Shown in pieces: positions 1 to 7,089 of a DNA stretch of 56,780 bases; position 1 is the first letter of the stretch; every line of letters begins with the position of its first letter. Source of the DNA: Phycisphaerae bacterium (lineage in GTDB: Bacteria > Planctomycetota > Phycisphaerae > UBA1845); the NCBI GenBank assembly GCA_024102815.1, contig JAGFJJ010000015.1, positions 1 to 56,780 on the forward strand, in the 5' to 3' direction. The notes beneath the pieces were generated by a model. It made no database searches, was not told where the DNA came from, and saw nothing but the letters and a program-made list of their open reading frames with translations. A program made the translations under genes and the position numbers.

Positions 1-2
1 GG

Positions 3-53
3 ATATTGCACCCGTATCCCAACGAGCGATTCTACGCCAAGCACCCGAAGTAG
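3..53 (+). CDS. 3' end of an unidentified gene (truncated by window edge)
   Basis: An open frame enters from the left edge and ends at TAG (51-53), giving a 16-residue tail HPYPNERFYAKHPK after two hydrophobic residues. Composition looks protein-like and the stop is followed directly by two hairpins that could end transcription. It is too short to identify. It would be the only plus-strand gene seen in the element. Confidence 0.35.
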   Translation: MLHPYPNERFYAKHPK

Positions 54-56
54 GAG

Positions 57-117
57 CCGTATGCGGTAATTCCGCCTGTACGGATCTGTGCGGGGGCCCC
101 GGGGCAACCCGGGGTCC
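57..117. terminator. Tandem hairpins between convergent genes
   Basis: Two inverted repeats lie between the plus-strand stop at 53 and the minus-strand stop at 117. The first pairs 57-66 with 72-83 (imperfect). The second pairs 94-103 with 108-117 around a GCAA tetraloop (7 perfect G-C pairs plus a wobble extension). Neither has a convincing T-run, so a two-way terminator is an inference. Confidence 0.35.
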
Positions 118-647
118 TACCGCGACCAAAAAGATTCGTGTGCTTTTGAGCAGGCGCCATTCGCTTTTGAGTAGGCGCGATTCTCATCCTGGAGTGGCGC
201 TTGTTTTTTTGAGTACTCGTCACCACGTGTTTTTGAGTGGTCGTCACCGCGTTTTTTTGAGTAGTATTCAAGGTGTGCCCTTGCGGCCGCAATGCTTTTG
301 AATCTGATCGACTCGATGCTCTTCAGGGCACTGGGCGATCCGGGTATGGCGTAACATTTAACCCCCTGGCGGCCGAGCCTTCCGATGCACACGATGAAGT
401 TCGCACCCTCCAGCAGGGCGGCGTGGCGGTACATGCCAGCGATTGACAAACCAGCCTCCTCCGGAAAGTCACCGCCCAACAGCGCCACGCCAAGGGTTCC
501 ACCGCAGAAGGGCGTCCATCTACAGCGCCGTGCGATTGTCCGCAGTGTGTTGCGCTGATGTGCGGTCATCCGCCGGAAAGCGTCGCTGTCGCGAATCCAC
601 GCCGGCAATTCTGGCGGGCCGGTGGTCTTTGCCCGGTCACTTGCCAT
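117..647 (-). CDS. Hypothetical protein with repeat-bearing C-terminus (possible replication initiator)
   Basis: This is a 176-residue protein of unknown family. Residues about 20-100 are mixed helical with a possible winged-helix segment. Residues about 128-172 are low-complexity repeats of 7-8 residues built on Y/H-S-K (for example YSKKRGDDHSKTRGDEYSKK), encoded by iteron-like DNA at 144-261. The ATG at 647 overlaps the stop of the upstream HTH gene by 11 nt, so it is the last gene of a three-gene coupled run. DNA repeats inside the 3' end of a small gene next to excisionase-like genes suggest a replication initiator carrying its own origin. That is inference only. Confidence 0.6.
   Translation of the reverse strand: MASDRAKTTGPPELPAWIRDSDAFRRMTAHQRNTLRTIARRCRWTPFCGGTLGVALLGGDFPEEAGLSIAGMYRHAALLEGANFIVCIGRLGRQGVKCYAIPGSPSALKSIESIRFKSIAAARAHLEYYSKKRGDDHSKTRGDEYSKKQAPLQDENRAYSKANGACSKAHESFWSR
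144..261. repeat. Iteron-like direct repeats inside coding sequence
   Basis: The plus-strand core TTTTGAG recurs at 144, 165, 207, 231 and 255. Spacings are 21, 42, 24 and 24 nt, with a degenerate copy near 186-194 filling the 42-nt gap. The flanks are also partly repeated (CGTCACC before the cores at 231 and 255). All spacings are multiples of three, so the repeats also encode 7- or 8-residue peptide repeats. Regular spacing of two helical turns is typical of replication iterons or multi-site protein binding. Confidence 0.55.
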
Positions 648-879
648 TCCGGCCCCCCGGTGCTTGGTTTTCGAGCCAGAGCGCGAGCGTAGTCATCTTC
701 CAGCGAAGCAACCGTCCGATCCGCGCATCCGGGGGGGGGAAATTGCTACGCGCGATTTCACGGCGGATAGTCCTCTGAGCGACACCTACCCATTGGGCGA
801 TCTGTTCAATGCCAAGCAGCGGGTCGCCCATGAGCGGGGGCGGGAGTGTCGGCGGTGCCACGTTCGTGTCACTTGCCAT
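637..879 (-). CDS. Small excisionase/AlpA-like HTH protein
   Basis: This is an 80-residue protein with a MerR-like/HTH_17 winged helix: LLGIEQIAQWVGVAQRTIRR is followed by a short wing and RLLRWKMTTLALWLEN, the layout of excisionases and AlpA-type regulators. The ATG at 879 is preferred over the upstream ATG at 915 because GGGGGG sits about 5 nt before it and it gives an 11-nt overlap with the preceding gene's stop. It probably binds element DNA for excision or transcription control. A second HTH protein of the same class is encoded just upstream. Confidence 0.7.
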   Translation of the reverse strand: MASDTNVAPPTLPPPLMGDPLLGIEQIAQWVGVAQRTIRREIARSNFPPPDARIGRLLRWKMTTLALWLENQAPGGRNGK

Positions 880-1099
880 CAGAGCCCCCCTTCGTTGGGG
901 CCGTCGCCGTTGCACGCTTCAAGAGCTCGGCCTCGACAGCCTCAGGCACAAAGAGCAGGCGAGCCCCAGCCTTGAGTGCAGGGAGCCTCCCAGCATCGGC
1001 TTCGACTCGAAGCCACTTCTGCGTAACGCCCAGCCGTCGGGCCATCGTCAGCAGGGGGACTAGTTTTCGTTGTCGGGGTTCGGTATCCATGCCCGGCAT
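869..1099 (-). CDS. Small excisionase-like HTH protein
   Basis: This is a 76-residue protein, or 73 if it starts at the second ATG. VPLLTMARRLGVTQKWLRVE is a helix-turn-helix, followed by AGRLPALKAGARLLFVPEAV, the characteristic wing of HTH_17/excisionase proteins. It is the first gene of a coupled run with the genes at 637-879 and 117-647, each overlapping the next by 11 nt. The role in excision or control of the element is inferred from fold and setting. Confidence 0.7.
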   Translation of the reverse strand: MPGMDTEPRQRKLVPLLTMARRLGVTQKWLRVEADAGRLPALKAGARLLFVPEAVEAELLKRATATAPTKGGSDGK

Positions 1100-1130
1100 T
1101 GTGGCCGAGCCTCAAAACGCTTGGGGGGAT

Positions 1131-2261
1131 TTAATGTGGATGCAATGGGGATTTTGTGGGCGTGATCTTACAATGCAGCTCACGTCCCGCTTGCGTGATC
1201 GCGACGCCCTTGCGGATACCCATACGCACGAGCAGCCCGAGCCTAATCAGCTCCTGGCAATTCCCGGAGAGAGCCCCGCGATCGTGGCCGAGGGCAGCCG
1301 TAAGATCGATCAGCTTCGTCGCCGTCGGCCGTCGAGAAAGCTCGTCCAGAATCTCGTGCTGGGCGTCCGTGAGCACGATCTCACGGGAGGCTGCGGTCAG
1401 GCTGGCCCTGTCCTCTGAAATAGACGGCGGATTGCGTGACGGCAAGCCAACTGCTTGGCGAAGTTGGCGCAGCTCCGCCGCCATAATCTTCGCGGTCCCG
1501 TCCTGCCGGTTCTCGGCTCGGATTCGATCGAGAATCTGCCCGCAAAGGTAGGCCCACGGCGCTTCTCGAATCAGCGTGTCCTTGTTCACCCGTGTCCAGG
1601 AGGCAATTAACTGCTCCCTGTGTGCACGGCGCGTATCGCGCCTCAATACGTGGGGCACAATCAAGCCGAGTTCGAATCCGCCGGCAGGGATCGTGGCGCC
1701 GCCGTCCGCGTCGATGATTCCGTGGCGCTCCACGAATTCCAGGAATTCCCAAACCTGCTCACGCGATGGCGCGACCTCGGGCGGGCCCCATGCGCCGGAA
1801 CGGTCCACGAGCGTGGCCGGCCAGTTTTCCGGCTCGTGCAGCCCGATCGCGTTGGCGAGGTCCTCAAGCCGCGTGGCAGCTCGATCGCAAAAGCTGCGGC
1901 TCTGATCGGGCTTGGCGTTGAGGATTTGCTGCGCCAGCTCGTGGAGTTGCTCCAGTGTCGCATGAAGCGCGGTACTGTTGCACACGGCAGCGGAATCACA
2001 CCACCGAGCGAGAACGCGAAGGTGGGCTCGCAGGGTTTCCTTTGCTCGCTCAAGCTCTTCAAATCGAAGCGCCTTGGCCGCGTCGCGCAGGGCGTCGAGG
2101 GCCTCGAACTTCTCCTCAATGGCGAGACTCGCACTTTTCGGCGGGTCGGCTGCTTCCTCAGTCGTCGCACCGCGGGCCTTGTCAAGGGCCTTCGTGGCGG
2201 TCTCGGTTGGCTTGATTGGGCGGCGGTTCTTCGGTGCGCGTGGGCGTGTGTTCGTCGACAT
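1131..2261 (-). CDS. Hypothetical protein with C-terminal winged helix
   Basis: This is about 376 residues from the ATG at 2261, chosen because AGAAAGGA lies upstream; an in-frame ATG at 2270 is an alternative. The N-terminus is Lys/Arg/Thr-rich and probably disordered. A helical, Glu/Ala-rich middle has coiled-coil potential. The last 70 residues (from about LTDAQHEILDELSRRPTATK) look like a MarR-type winged helix. No enzymatic motif is seen. The position in the element suggests a DNA-binding accessory or partition-like function, but this is a guess. Confidence 0.65.
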   Translation of the reverse strand: MSTNTRPRAPKNRRPIKPTETATKALDKARGATTEEAADPPKSASLAIEEKFEALDALRDAAKALRFEELERAKETLRAHLRVLARWCDSAAVCNSTALHATLEQLHELAQQILNAKPDQSRSFCDRAATRLEDLANAIGLHEPENWPATLVDRSGAWGPPEVAPSREQVWEFLEFVERHGIIDADGGATIPAGGFELGLIVPHVLRRDTRRAHREQLIASWTRVNKDTLIREAPWAYLCGQILDRIRAENRQDGTAKIMAAELRQLRQAVGLPSRNPPSISEDRASLTAASREIVLTDAQHEILDELSRRPTATKLIDLTAALGHDRGALSGNCQELIRLGLLVRMGIRKGVAITQAGRELHCKITPTKSPLHPH

Positions 2262-2392
2262 GGTCAGCATCCTTTCTGGCTGGCTGATCGGGCAGCAGCT
2301 CGGGATGCTGAGTCGAGCTGCCGCGCCGATCACGCGGCCCTGGCCGGGGCACCAGCAGTATTCAGATTACAACGCGGCGACTGGGCCGCAAG

Positions 2393-2629
2393 TCATTCAA
2401 CCGCGCGGCGAAGGTGCCGCAGAAGCACCTGCTCTTTCCTTCCGTCGGGCATCTGCACCAGCGCCGCCGGCTGCGGTGACGTGCCGAAGCCGCTTGGAGA
2501 CCCGTCCGGGCTCGGTCGGCTCATCTCCGACATTTGCCCGCAGGGACCCAAGTAGGTCACGCGGGCGACTTTCACCGTGCCTTCGTACAGGTCCAGCTCG
2601 TCACCCTCGCAAAACTCCCTGGGATTCAT
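2393..2629 (-). CDS. Hypothetical small protein
   Basis: This is a 78-residue acidic protein. It begins MNPREFCEGDELDLYEGTVK and has alternating hydrophobic residues suggesting a small beta-barrel (SH3-like). It lies 13 nt downstream of the toxin gene and probably belongs to the same transcript. No family recognised. Confidence 0.5.
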   Translation of the reverse strand: MNPREFCEGDELDLYEGTVKVARVTYLGPCGQMSEMSRPSPDGSPSGFGTSPQPAALVQMPDGRKEQVLLRHLRRAVE

Positions 2630-2642
2630 GGGATCTCTCTGG

Positions 2643-3029
2643 CTATAGCTTCGTTTGCGGATCGGACCCGACCGAGAAAAGCGACTGTATCTTGCGCAGC
2701 ACGGCGCCGAGCTGGCCGGGCGGAAGCGTTCCCAACAGGCTCTGGATTACGACTCGGCTCAGCGTCATGGGCTTCGACCACTTCACGGTCGACGCAAACT
2801 TGAGCTTCGTCTGCGGGAAGAAAGGGTCCGTGTTGCGAATCGGAAAACCGAAAGGGTCGTTCTCCCAAACGCGGGAGCTGATCGGAACGGCTACAAAATC
2901 CTCCCCGCGGTTGAAGTCAGCGTGCGACACGACAAGGGCCGGACGCACTTTCGCTGCCGTCGCATCCGTGAATGGGTAGTGAACGAGCAGAATCTGCCCG
3001 GCATCAAGAGGTATGTCCCTCGGTCCCAT
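2643..3029 (-). CDS. PemK/MazF-family toxin
   Basis: This is a 128-residue protein of the type II toxin endoribonuclease fold. The start DAGQILLVHYPFTD matches the conserved first strand, and VRPALVVSHADFN is the family hallmark (K/R-x-RPxxVVS). The family cleaves mRNA, usually as a dimer. The ATG at 3029 has AGAGGA upstream, and it overlaps the preceding gene's stop by 26 nt, the usual antitoxin-then-toxin arrangement. An upstream ATG at 3071 is less likely. The chain is slightly longer than typical MazF (about 110). Confidence 0.85.
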   Translation of the reverse strand: MGPRDIPLDAGQILLVHYPFTDATAAKVRPALVVSHADFNRGEDFVAVPISSRVWENDPFGFPIRNTDPFFPQTKLKFASTVKWSKPMTLSRVVIQSLLGTLPPGQLGAVLRKIQSLFSVGSDPQTKL

Positions 3030-3225
3030 CGTAGCGGTCCTCTTCAGGATCGTCCCAGAACGCAAGCACACCGGATGCCTCGATGATGTTCATTTGATCC
3101 ACGGTGGTTGCGTCCGCAGGGCACGTGACAACCGCGCTGGGGACCGCATAGGAACTCTGCGTGCTGAGTTCGTCTTCGGACACCGTCGGCGTCGGACTCA
3201 TGTTGATGGTATTTTCCGAGATCAT
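3004..3225 (-). CDS. Putative antitoxin partner of the PemK/MazF-like toxin
   Basis: This is a 73-residue acidic protein directly upstream of and overlapping the toxin gene. The C-terminal half (NIIEASGVLAFWDDPEEDRY) is short and acidic, as in antitoxin tails that occupy the toxin groove. It has no recognisable AbrB, RHH or Phd DNA-binding domain. Its ATG overlaps the upstream stop (ATGA at 3222-3225). The assignment is from position, size and charge only. Confidence 0.6.
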   Translation of the reverse strand: MISENTINMSPTPTVSEDELSTQSSYAVPSAVVTCPADATTVDQMNIIEASGVLAFWDDPEEDRYDGTEGHTS

Positions 3226-3632
3226 GATCTCGTGGGCTCCTGCACTTGCAGCACTTCAAAGGGCCTCATCAGTACCAAGTGCTTGTTTCCCCAGAATCGG
3301 ACGTAGTAGCGACCGGGGTCCGGGAAAACCACGTTGTTGAAGATGAAGTGCATATCGACGGTTGTCAGCGGATCGACTTCATCGGGAAACGGGCCCTCGG
3401 CCCAGACGATGACCTGATCGGTCTCCGCCTTGACGATTTCGAGCCGCGCGGTGGACTTCGGTCTAACTCCAGTAACGGCAGCAAATACGCCCATCCGGGG
3501 GTGCTTCACCGGGAACTTGTGGGCCGAGATGCTGCTGAACAGGCCGACGAGCGCGATCTTGCCGCCTGGCTCCTGGTAGATCGTGTCGCACACGACCAGG
3601 GCTATCGCTGTCGGTTTGACTTCGCTGGTCAT
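3222..3632 (-). CDS. DUF6941-like hypothetical protein
   Basis: This is a 136-residue protein with a predicted all-beta fold. The opening AIALVVCDTIYQEPGGKIAL, followed by GLFSSISA, resembles the DUF6941 family; later strands end in PDPGRYYVRFWGNKHLVLMR. Function unknown. The ATG at 3632 forms an ATGA overlap with the preceding ribbon-helix-helix-like gene, and its stop overlaps the next ATG in the same way, so it sits inside a coupled operon. The family call is from memory of the pattern and not verified. Confidence 0.6.
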   Translation of the reverse strand: MTSEVKPTAIALVVCDTIYQEPGGKIALVGLFSSISAHKFPVKHPRMGVFAAVTGVRPKSTARLEIVKAETDQVIVWAEGPFPDEVDPLTTVDMHFIFNNVVFPDPGRYYVRFWGNKHLVLMRPFEVLQVQEPTRS

Positions 3633-3832
3633 TCCTTCGACCCTCGCTTCCGAGCCTTCGTGACTTGGCTCTCTGCCGCTTGATGGAGCACAATTCGAAT
3701 CCATGCGGAGAGGTCTTGGTCTGCCGCCTCCGCTGCCAATCGAAAAGCGGTCTTCTCGTCCTCGCTAACGCGCAAATCGAGCCGATGCTGGAGCCGTTCC
3801 TTCGGCGCTTTCCGTGGCCTCCCTCTCTTCAT
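3629..3832 (-). CDS. Ribbon-helix-helix-like DNA-binding protein
   Basis: This is a 67-residue basic protein from the ATG at 3832; an ATG at 3847 adds five residues. RLDLRVSEDEKTAFRLAAEA, then DQDLSAWIRIVLHQAA, fits the strand-helix-helix layout of CopG/MobC-like proteins. The N-terminus MKRGRPRKAPKER is an AT-hook-like basic stretch. As first gene of the coupled run down to the toxin, it is a plausible autoregulator, with a GTGTACAC palindrome (3841-3848) just upstream as a possible operator. Confidence 0.65.
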   Translation of the reverse strand: MKRGRPRKAPKERLQHRLDLRVSEDEKTAFRLAAEAADQDLSAWIRIVLHQAAESQVTKARKRGSKE

Positions 3833-3900
3833 GTAAATAGTGTACACACAATTATGACCGGAAGCAAAAACGGTTGACAGCCGGTCAATTCATCGTCCGA
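3833..3900 (-). promoter_or_regulatory. Probable promoter/operator of the element operon
   Basis: This is the only AT-richer gap upstream of the RHH-to-toxin gene run. On the minus strand it holds CATAAT as a possible -10, an 8-bp palindrome GTGTACAC next to the start codon, and a longer inverted repeat GACCGG...CCGGTC at 3857-3887. No good -35 is seen at correct spacing. Confidence 0.35.
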
Positions 3901-3913
3901 GAAGCCGGCCGGC

Positions 3914-4174
3914 TCATTCCTGGGGCGCCGGACTTGCACCCGAAGCGCCGACGATGACTGAGATTGTCGTCCGAACCGCCTCGGGCAGCTCCGCCCAGGC
4001 TTCAATCAGGGCGTGGAGGGCCGGATCATCGGGAACGCTAATGCAACGGGGCGTGCAACAGCCTTGCGGATCGGCCTCGAAATCGGCGTTCTCGGCATCG
4101 AAAACCGCGTTTTCCGGAGGTAGCGCGCTTGGTTTGGGACCAAGAGGCCGCGGGTTCGAATCCCGCCGCCCCGA
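3914..4174 (-). pseudogene. Detached C-terminal tail of an integrase-like protein, open through the att site
   Basis: On the minus strand an 86-codon frame without a start codon runs through the tRNA fragment and ends at TGA (3916-3914). Its first 20 codons are the antisense of tRNA-Pro (GRRDSNPRPLGPKPSALP). The remainder is protein-like and ends ALHALIEAWAELPEAVRTTI plus SVIVGA, a motif I associate with C-termini of planctomycete tyrosine recombinases (recalled, not checked). A stop lies immediately upstream in the host flank. In the excised circle this frame would join the gene at the element's other end, completing it. Alternatively it is a remnant of an unrelated gene. Confidence 0.5.
4119..4174 (+). 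other. attR: 3' fragment of tRNA-Pro(UGG)
   Basis: From the D-loop GG onward the sequence is a perfect tRNA-Pro 3' part: anticodon stem CTTGG/CCAAG around TTTGGGA (anticodon TGG), T-arm GCGGG-TTCGAAT-CCCGC, acceptor strand CGCCCCG, discriminator A at 4174. The matching 5' acceptor CGGGGCG and D-stem are absent upstream. It is therefore not a working tRNA gene but an integration scar of about 56 bp. CCA is not encoded. Confidence 0.85.
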
Positions 4175-4218
4175 TTAGACTTGATAATTCCAAGGAAGTT
4201 GACGCAGATTCGCGAAGC

Positions 4219-6012
4219 TCACTTCACTCTCACCACGACAATCGTGATATCGTCCGTCTGCTCGGCCATGCCCGCATAGCGGCGGACGTCCCAGAGGAGC
4301 TGGCCGGCGAGTTCTTCCGGACTGCGCTGTCGATGGCGGTGAACGGACGCGATGAAGCGTTCGCGGCCGTAGGGACGTCCGTCGAAGTTGAGAGCGTCGG
4401 TCACGCCGTCGGTGTAGAAGATCAGCAGGTCCCCGAGTTCGAGCGGGACGATTTCGGAGACGAACGCCTCGCGGGCGTTGATGCCGATGATACCGCCCCC
4501 GGCGGCGAGTTCGATCTGCTTGTCTCCCCGGAAAAGCAAGGCCGGCGGGTGGCCCGCGTTGCAGTAGGTGAATTCCATTCCATCGGTTGAGAACACGCCG
4601 TAGATCATGGTGGTAAATTCGCTGACCAGCGTGTCGCGAACCACCTGGCGGTTCATGAGGGTGAGGGCTTCGTAAATGCTGCCGGCCGTGAGGGCGTAGG
4701 CGCGGAGCGTCGACCGGACCGAAGCCATGAGCAGGGCCGCGGGGATTCCTTTGCCGACCACGTCGGCGACGCAGAGTCCCCACTTTCCACCGGGCAGCTC
4801 GATGAGGTCGTAGAAGTCGCCGCTGACCTCGAGCGTGGGAACATACGAACAGCCGAACTCCAGCCGGGGGTGCTGCGGGAGCTTCGCGGGGAGCATGCGG
4901 CGCTGGATCTGAGCGGCGTTGTGCATCTGGCGGCGGACGATTTCGGTGCGGGCGCGTTCCTCGTGAAGCTGGCCGTTGATGATGGCGGCGGCAGCCTGCG
5001 TGCCCATCGAGCGGAGCAGCGTCACTTCCTCGTCACTGAATTCATAGCGATGGCCGGTGTAGACGCGGATGACGCCCACAGTTTTTCCGCGGTAGGTCAT
5101 GGGAGCGCAGAGTCCGCTGACAATGCCCTCCCGCCGCGCGTTTTCGGGGTAGCGGATTCGCGGGTCGTTGGGCGCGTCGGCAATGTAAACCGCCTCGCCG
5201 GAAAAGGCGGCCTTATCGATGGCGTTATCCTGCAAGGTGACCGGCCCCTTGCGGAGGTATTCTTCGGAGAGATTGCAGGTCGCGCGGATGACGAGTTCGC
5301 CGGTTTCCTCGTTCAGCAGGCGGATTCCGCAGGCCTTGACGGGCAGGACTTCGACCACCTGCCGGACGGTGACGTCGAGAATTTCCTGCAATCGCGGCGT
5401 CCCGACGAGAAGCTGTGAAAGTGAGTGTAGTGCATTGAGATCCGCAAGTTGTCGCTCGATGCGACGCGCCTGGCGATAGAGTGTCGCGATGATCGACGCC
5501 AGCGTGTCGGCGAAGCGGCGGATGGCCTCGGGGGAGCCGCCACGCAGCGGATTGATCATCTTTGCGTCGCGGTGGAGAACCTCGGCGTCGAGCCCGTATT
5601 TTTCTGCCAGGTGAACGCACGTCTCACGCCCCGGTACGGGATGGGCCCGCGTGCCGACGACGATCGTCGCCAGCGCTTTGTCATCGTCCTGAATCGGCGT
5701 CGCGTAAAGGGTCATGCCGTCGAGGCATCGCACCAGATCCGATTCGCCGACCGATCCGGCGGACAGACGAAGCGCACGGGCAAATTCCAGCCTACCCGGA
5801 AAGGACGTGCCGATCAGCCACGAATATCGGCTGCCCCACGTCGTGCGCGTAAGGGGGTCGCCGCCAACCGTGCAAATGGTAACCGTCATGCGCCCCAGTT
5901 CGGCGAAGCGATCCTGGACGTACTGGAGCGTTTCCGCATGAACAAGGCGGAGCAGTTCCGCGGCGCTTCCTCCTGCGGGAGGAGGTTCGGCCGTCGGCTT
6001 TTCTGGGGCCAT
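4219..6012 (-). CDS. SpoIIE/RsbU-type PP2C phosphatase with PocR-like and GAF domains
   Basis: This 597-residue cytoplasmic sensor-phosphatase probably dephosphorylates an anti-sigma-factor antagonist. Residues 15-125 resemble a PocR ligand-binding domain, though most of its usual cysteines are missing. A linker helix leads to a GAF domain (about 205-350), and 370-597 is a SpoIIE phosphatase. Metal-binding motifs are intact: SGDFYDL (D399), ADVVGKGIPAA (D417), NAGHPP, FYTDGVTDA (D535) and TDDIT (587-588). It is the first host gene after the attachment site. No partner kinase or STAS gene is nearby, so its target is unknown. Confidence 0.9.
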   Translation of the reverse strand: MAPEKPTAEPPPAGGSAAELLRLVHAETLQYVQDRFAELGRMTVTICTVGGDPLTRTTWGSRYSWLIGTSFPGRLEFARALRLSAGSVGESDLVRCLDGMTLYATPIQDDDKALATIVVGTRAHPVPGRETCVHLAEKYGLDAEVLHRDAKMINPLRGGSPEAIRRFADTLASIIATLYRQARRIERQLADLNALHSLSQLLVGTPRLQEILDVTVRQVVEVLPVKACGIRLLNEETGELVIRATCNLSEEYLRKGPVTLQDNAIDKAAFSGEAVYIADAPNDPRIRYPENARREGIVSGLCAPMTYRGKTVGVIRVYTGHRYEFSDEEVTLLRSMGTQAAAAIINGQLHEERARTEIVRRQMHNAAQIQRRMLPAKLPQHPRLEFGCSYVPTLEVSGDFYDLIELPGGKWGLCVADVVGKGIPAALLMASVRSTLRAYALTAGSIYEALTLMNRQVVRDTLVSEFTTMIYGVFSTDGMEFTYCNAGHPPALLFRGDKQIELAAGGGIIGINAREAFVSEIVPLELGDLLIFYTDGVTDALNFDGRPYGRERFIASVHRHRQRSPEELAGQLLWDVRRYAGMAEQTDDITIVVVRVK

Positions 6013-6027
6013 CGCGCTGTGCTCCGC

Positions 6028-7089
6028 CTAACGAGGGATGAAGTCGGTCCGCCGGTCGATGCGACAGATGGTCTCGGCCAGCAGCCGGGCGCATGCATCC
6101 AGATCGGAAAGACTGACGATCTCCACCTGGGTGTGCATGTAGCGATTGGGAACGCTGATCAAGGCCGTCGCCACGCCGGCGCGGCTGAGCTGGAGGGCGT
6201 TGGCGTCCGTTCCCGTGCTGCCGGGCGCAGCCTCCCATTGGAAGGCAATACGCTTGCGCTTGGCGGTATCGACAATCAGATTCTCGAGCGGGGGATTGAT
6301 ATTTGGTCCGCGGGAGATGGTCGGTCCCGCCCCCAGGCGAATGTCGCCATTCACGCGCTTGTCGATATCGGGGTAATCGGTGGCATGGGTGACGTCTACC
6401 GCGATGCCCACCTGCGGGTCGATGCCGAAGCATGCCGTGCGCGCTCCGCGCAGGCCGACTTCCTCCTGCACGGTACTGACCGCGTACAAGGCGCACTTGA
6501 TCTTTCGCTCCGCGCAGAGCCGCAGTGCCTCCATGACGACGAACGTTCCGCACTTGTTGTCGAACGCAGGGCACGTCACGAAGTCGTTGGCGAGATGCAC
6601 CATCTGCAGCTGGAACGTGGCGGCGTCGCCGATGCTGATGACCTGTTCGGTCTCCTTACGGTTCTTGGCGCCGATATCGATCCAAAGCTCACGGAGCTCG
6701 ACTTTGCCTCCGCGCTCCTCGGGCTTGAGTACGTGAATGGGGCGGCGACCGATGACCCCCTCGATCGGTCCGTGCTTGCTGTGAATGACGACCCGAGTGC
6801 CGGGCAGCACGCTAGGGTCAATCCCACCGATCGCGCCGAAGAAGATGAATCCGTTCTCGTCGATGTGGCGAACCATCAGGCCGATCTGATCGCAGTGGCC
6901 GGCCAGCATTACGCGGGGATAGCCGTCAGGATTCAGAGCGACCTTGACATTGCCGTGAACGTCCGTCTCGATGGAATCGGCGAAGGGCTTCATGCGCTTC
7001 TGCACGACGCGCTGAACGGGCTGCTCGAAACCGGAGGGCGAAGGAGTTTCCTGGAGAGACTTCAGAAACGTCAACGATTCCTTTCGCAC
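6028..7089 (-). CDS. M42 family metallopeptidase (glutamyl aminopeptidase / FrvX-like)
   Basis: This is a 353-residue dinuclear zinc aminopeptidase of the M42 (tetrahedral TET) family. Metal and catalytic motifs are all present: VMLAGHCDQIGLMV (His), CPAFDNKCG (bridging Asp), TVQEEVGLRGA (catalytic Glu pair), AVDVTHATDYP (Asp) and a late His in RYMHTQVEIVSL. The GTG at 7089 is chosen because GGGAGAA precedes it and it gives the usual family length; the frame stays open upstream to 7260 but that extension has no family match. It is cytoplasmic and probably cleaves peptides. It lies 15 nt upstream of the phosphatase gene. Confidence 0.9.
   Translation of the reverse strand: MRKESLTFLKSLQETPSPSGFEQPVQRVVQKRMKPFADSIETDVHGNVKVALNPDGYPRVMLAGHCDQIGLMVRHIDENGFIFFGAIGGIDPSVLPGTRVVIHSKHGPIEGVIGRRPIHVLKPEERGGKVELRELWIDIGAKNRKETEQVISIGDAATFQLQMVHLANDFVTCPAFDNKCGTFVVMEALRLCAERKIKCALYAVSTVQEEVGLRGARTACFGIDPQVGIAVDVTHATDYPDIDKRVNGDIRLGAGPTISRGPNINPPLENLIVDTAKRKRIAFQWEAAPGSTGTDANALQLSRAGVATALISVPNRYMHTQVEIVSLSDLDACARLLAETICRIDRRTDFIPR

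Larger units (their letters stand above)
1..4174. mobile_element. Right end of a tRNA-Pro-integrated genetic element (partial)
   Basis: The segment is bounded on the right by a 3' fragment of tRNA-Pro(UGG) at 4119-4174, the usual scar left when an element integrates into a tRNA 3' end. The 5' half of the tRNA is missing, so the intact copy and the other boundary must lie left of the window. Content fits: short overlapping genes, a toxin-antitoxin pair, two excisionase-like HTH proteins, iteron-like repeats and a probable integrase tail. Genes right of 4174 are ordinary chromosomal functions. Whether it is a plasmid-like integrative element, a conjugative element or a prophage cannot be told; no structural or transfer gene is visible. 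Confidence 0.75.

Noticed and set aside
4081..4174. Intact tRNA-Pro gene
   Set aside because: The 5' acceptor strand and D-stem are absent; only the part from the D-loop onward is tRNA.
3954..4178. Plus-strand small frame across the attachment site
   Set aside because: It has no ribosome site or motif, and the opposite strand there reads as the better protein-like frame.
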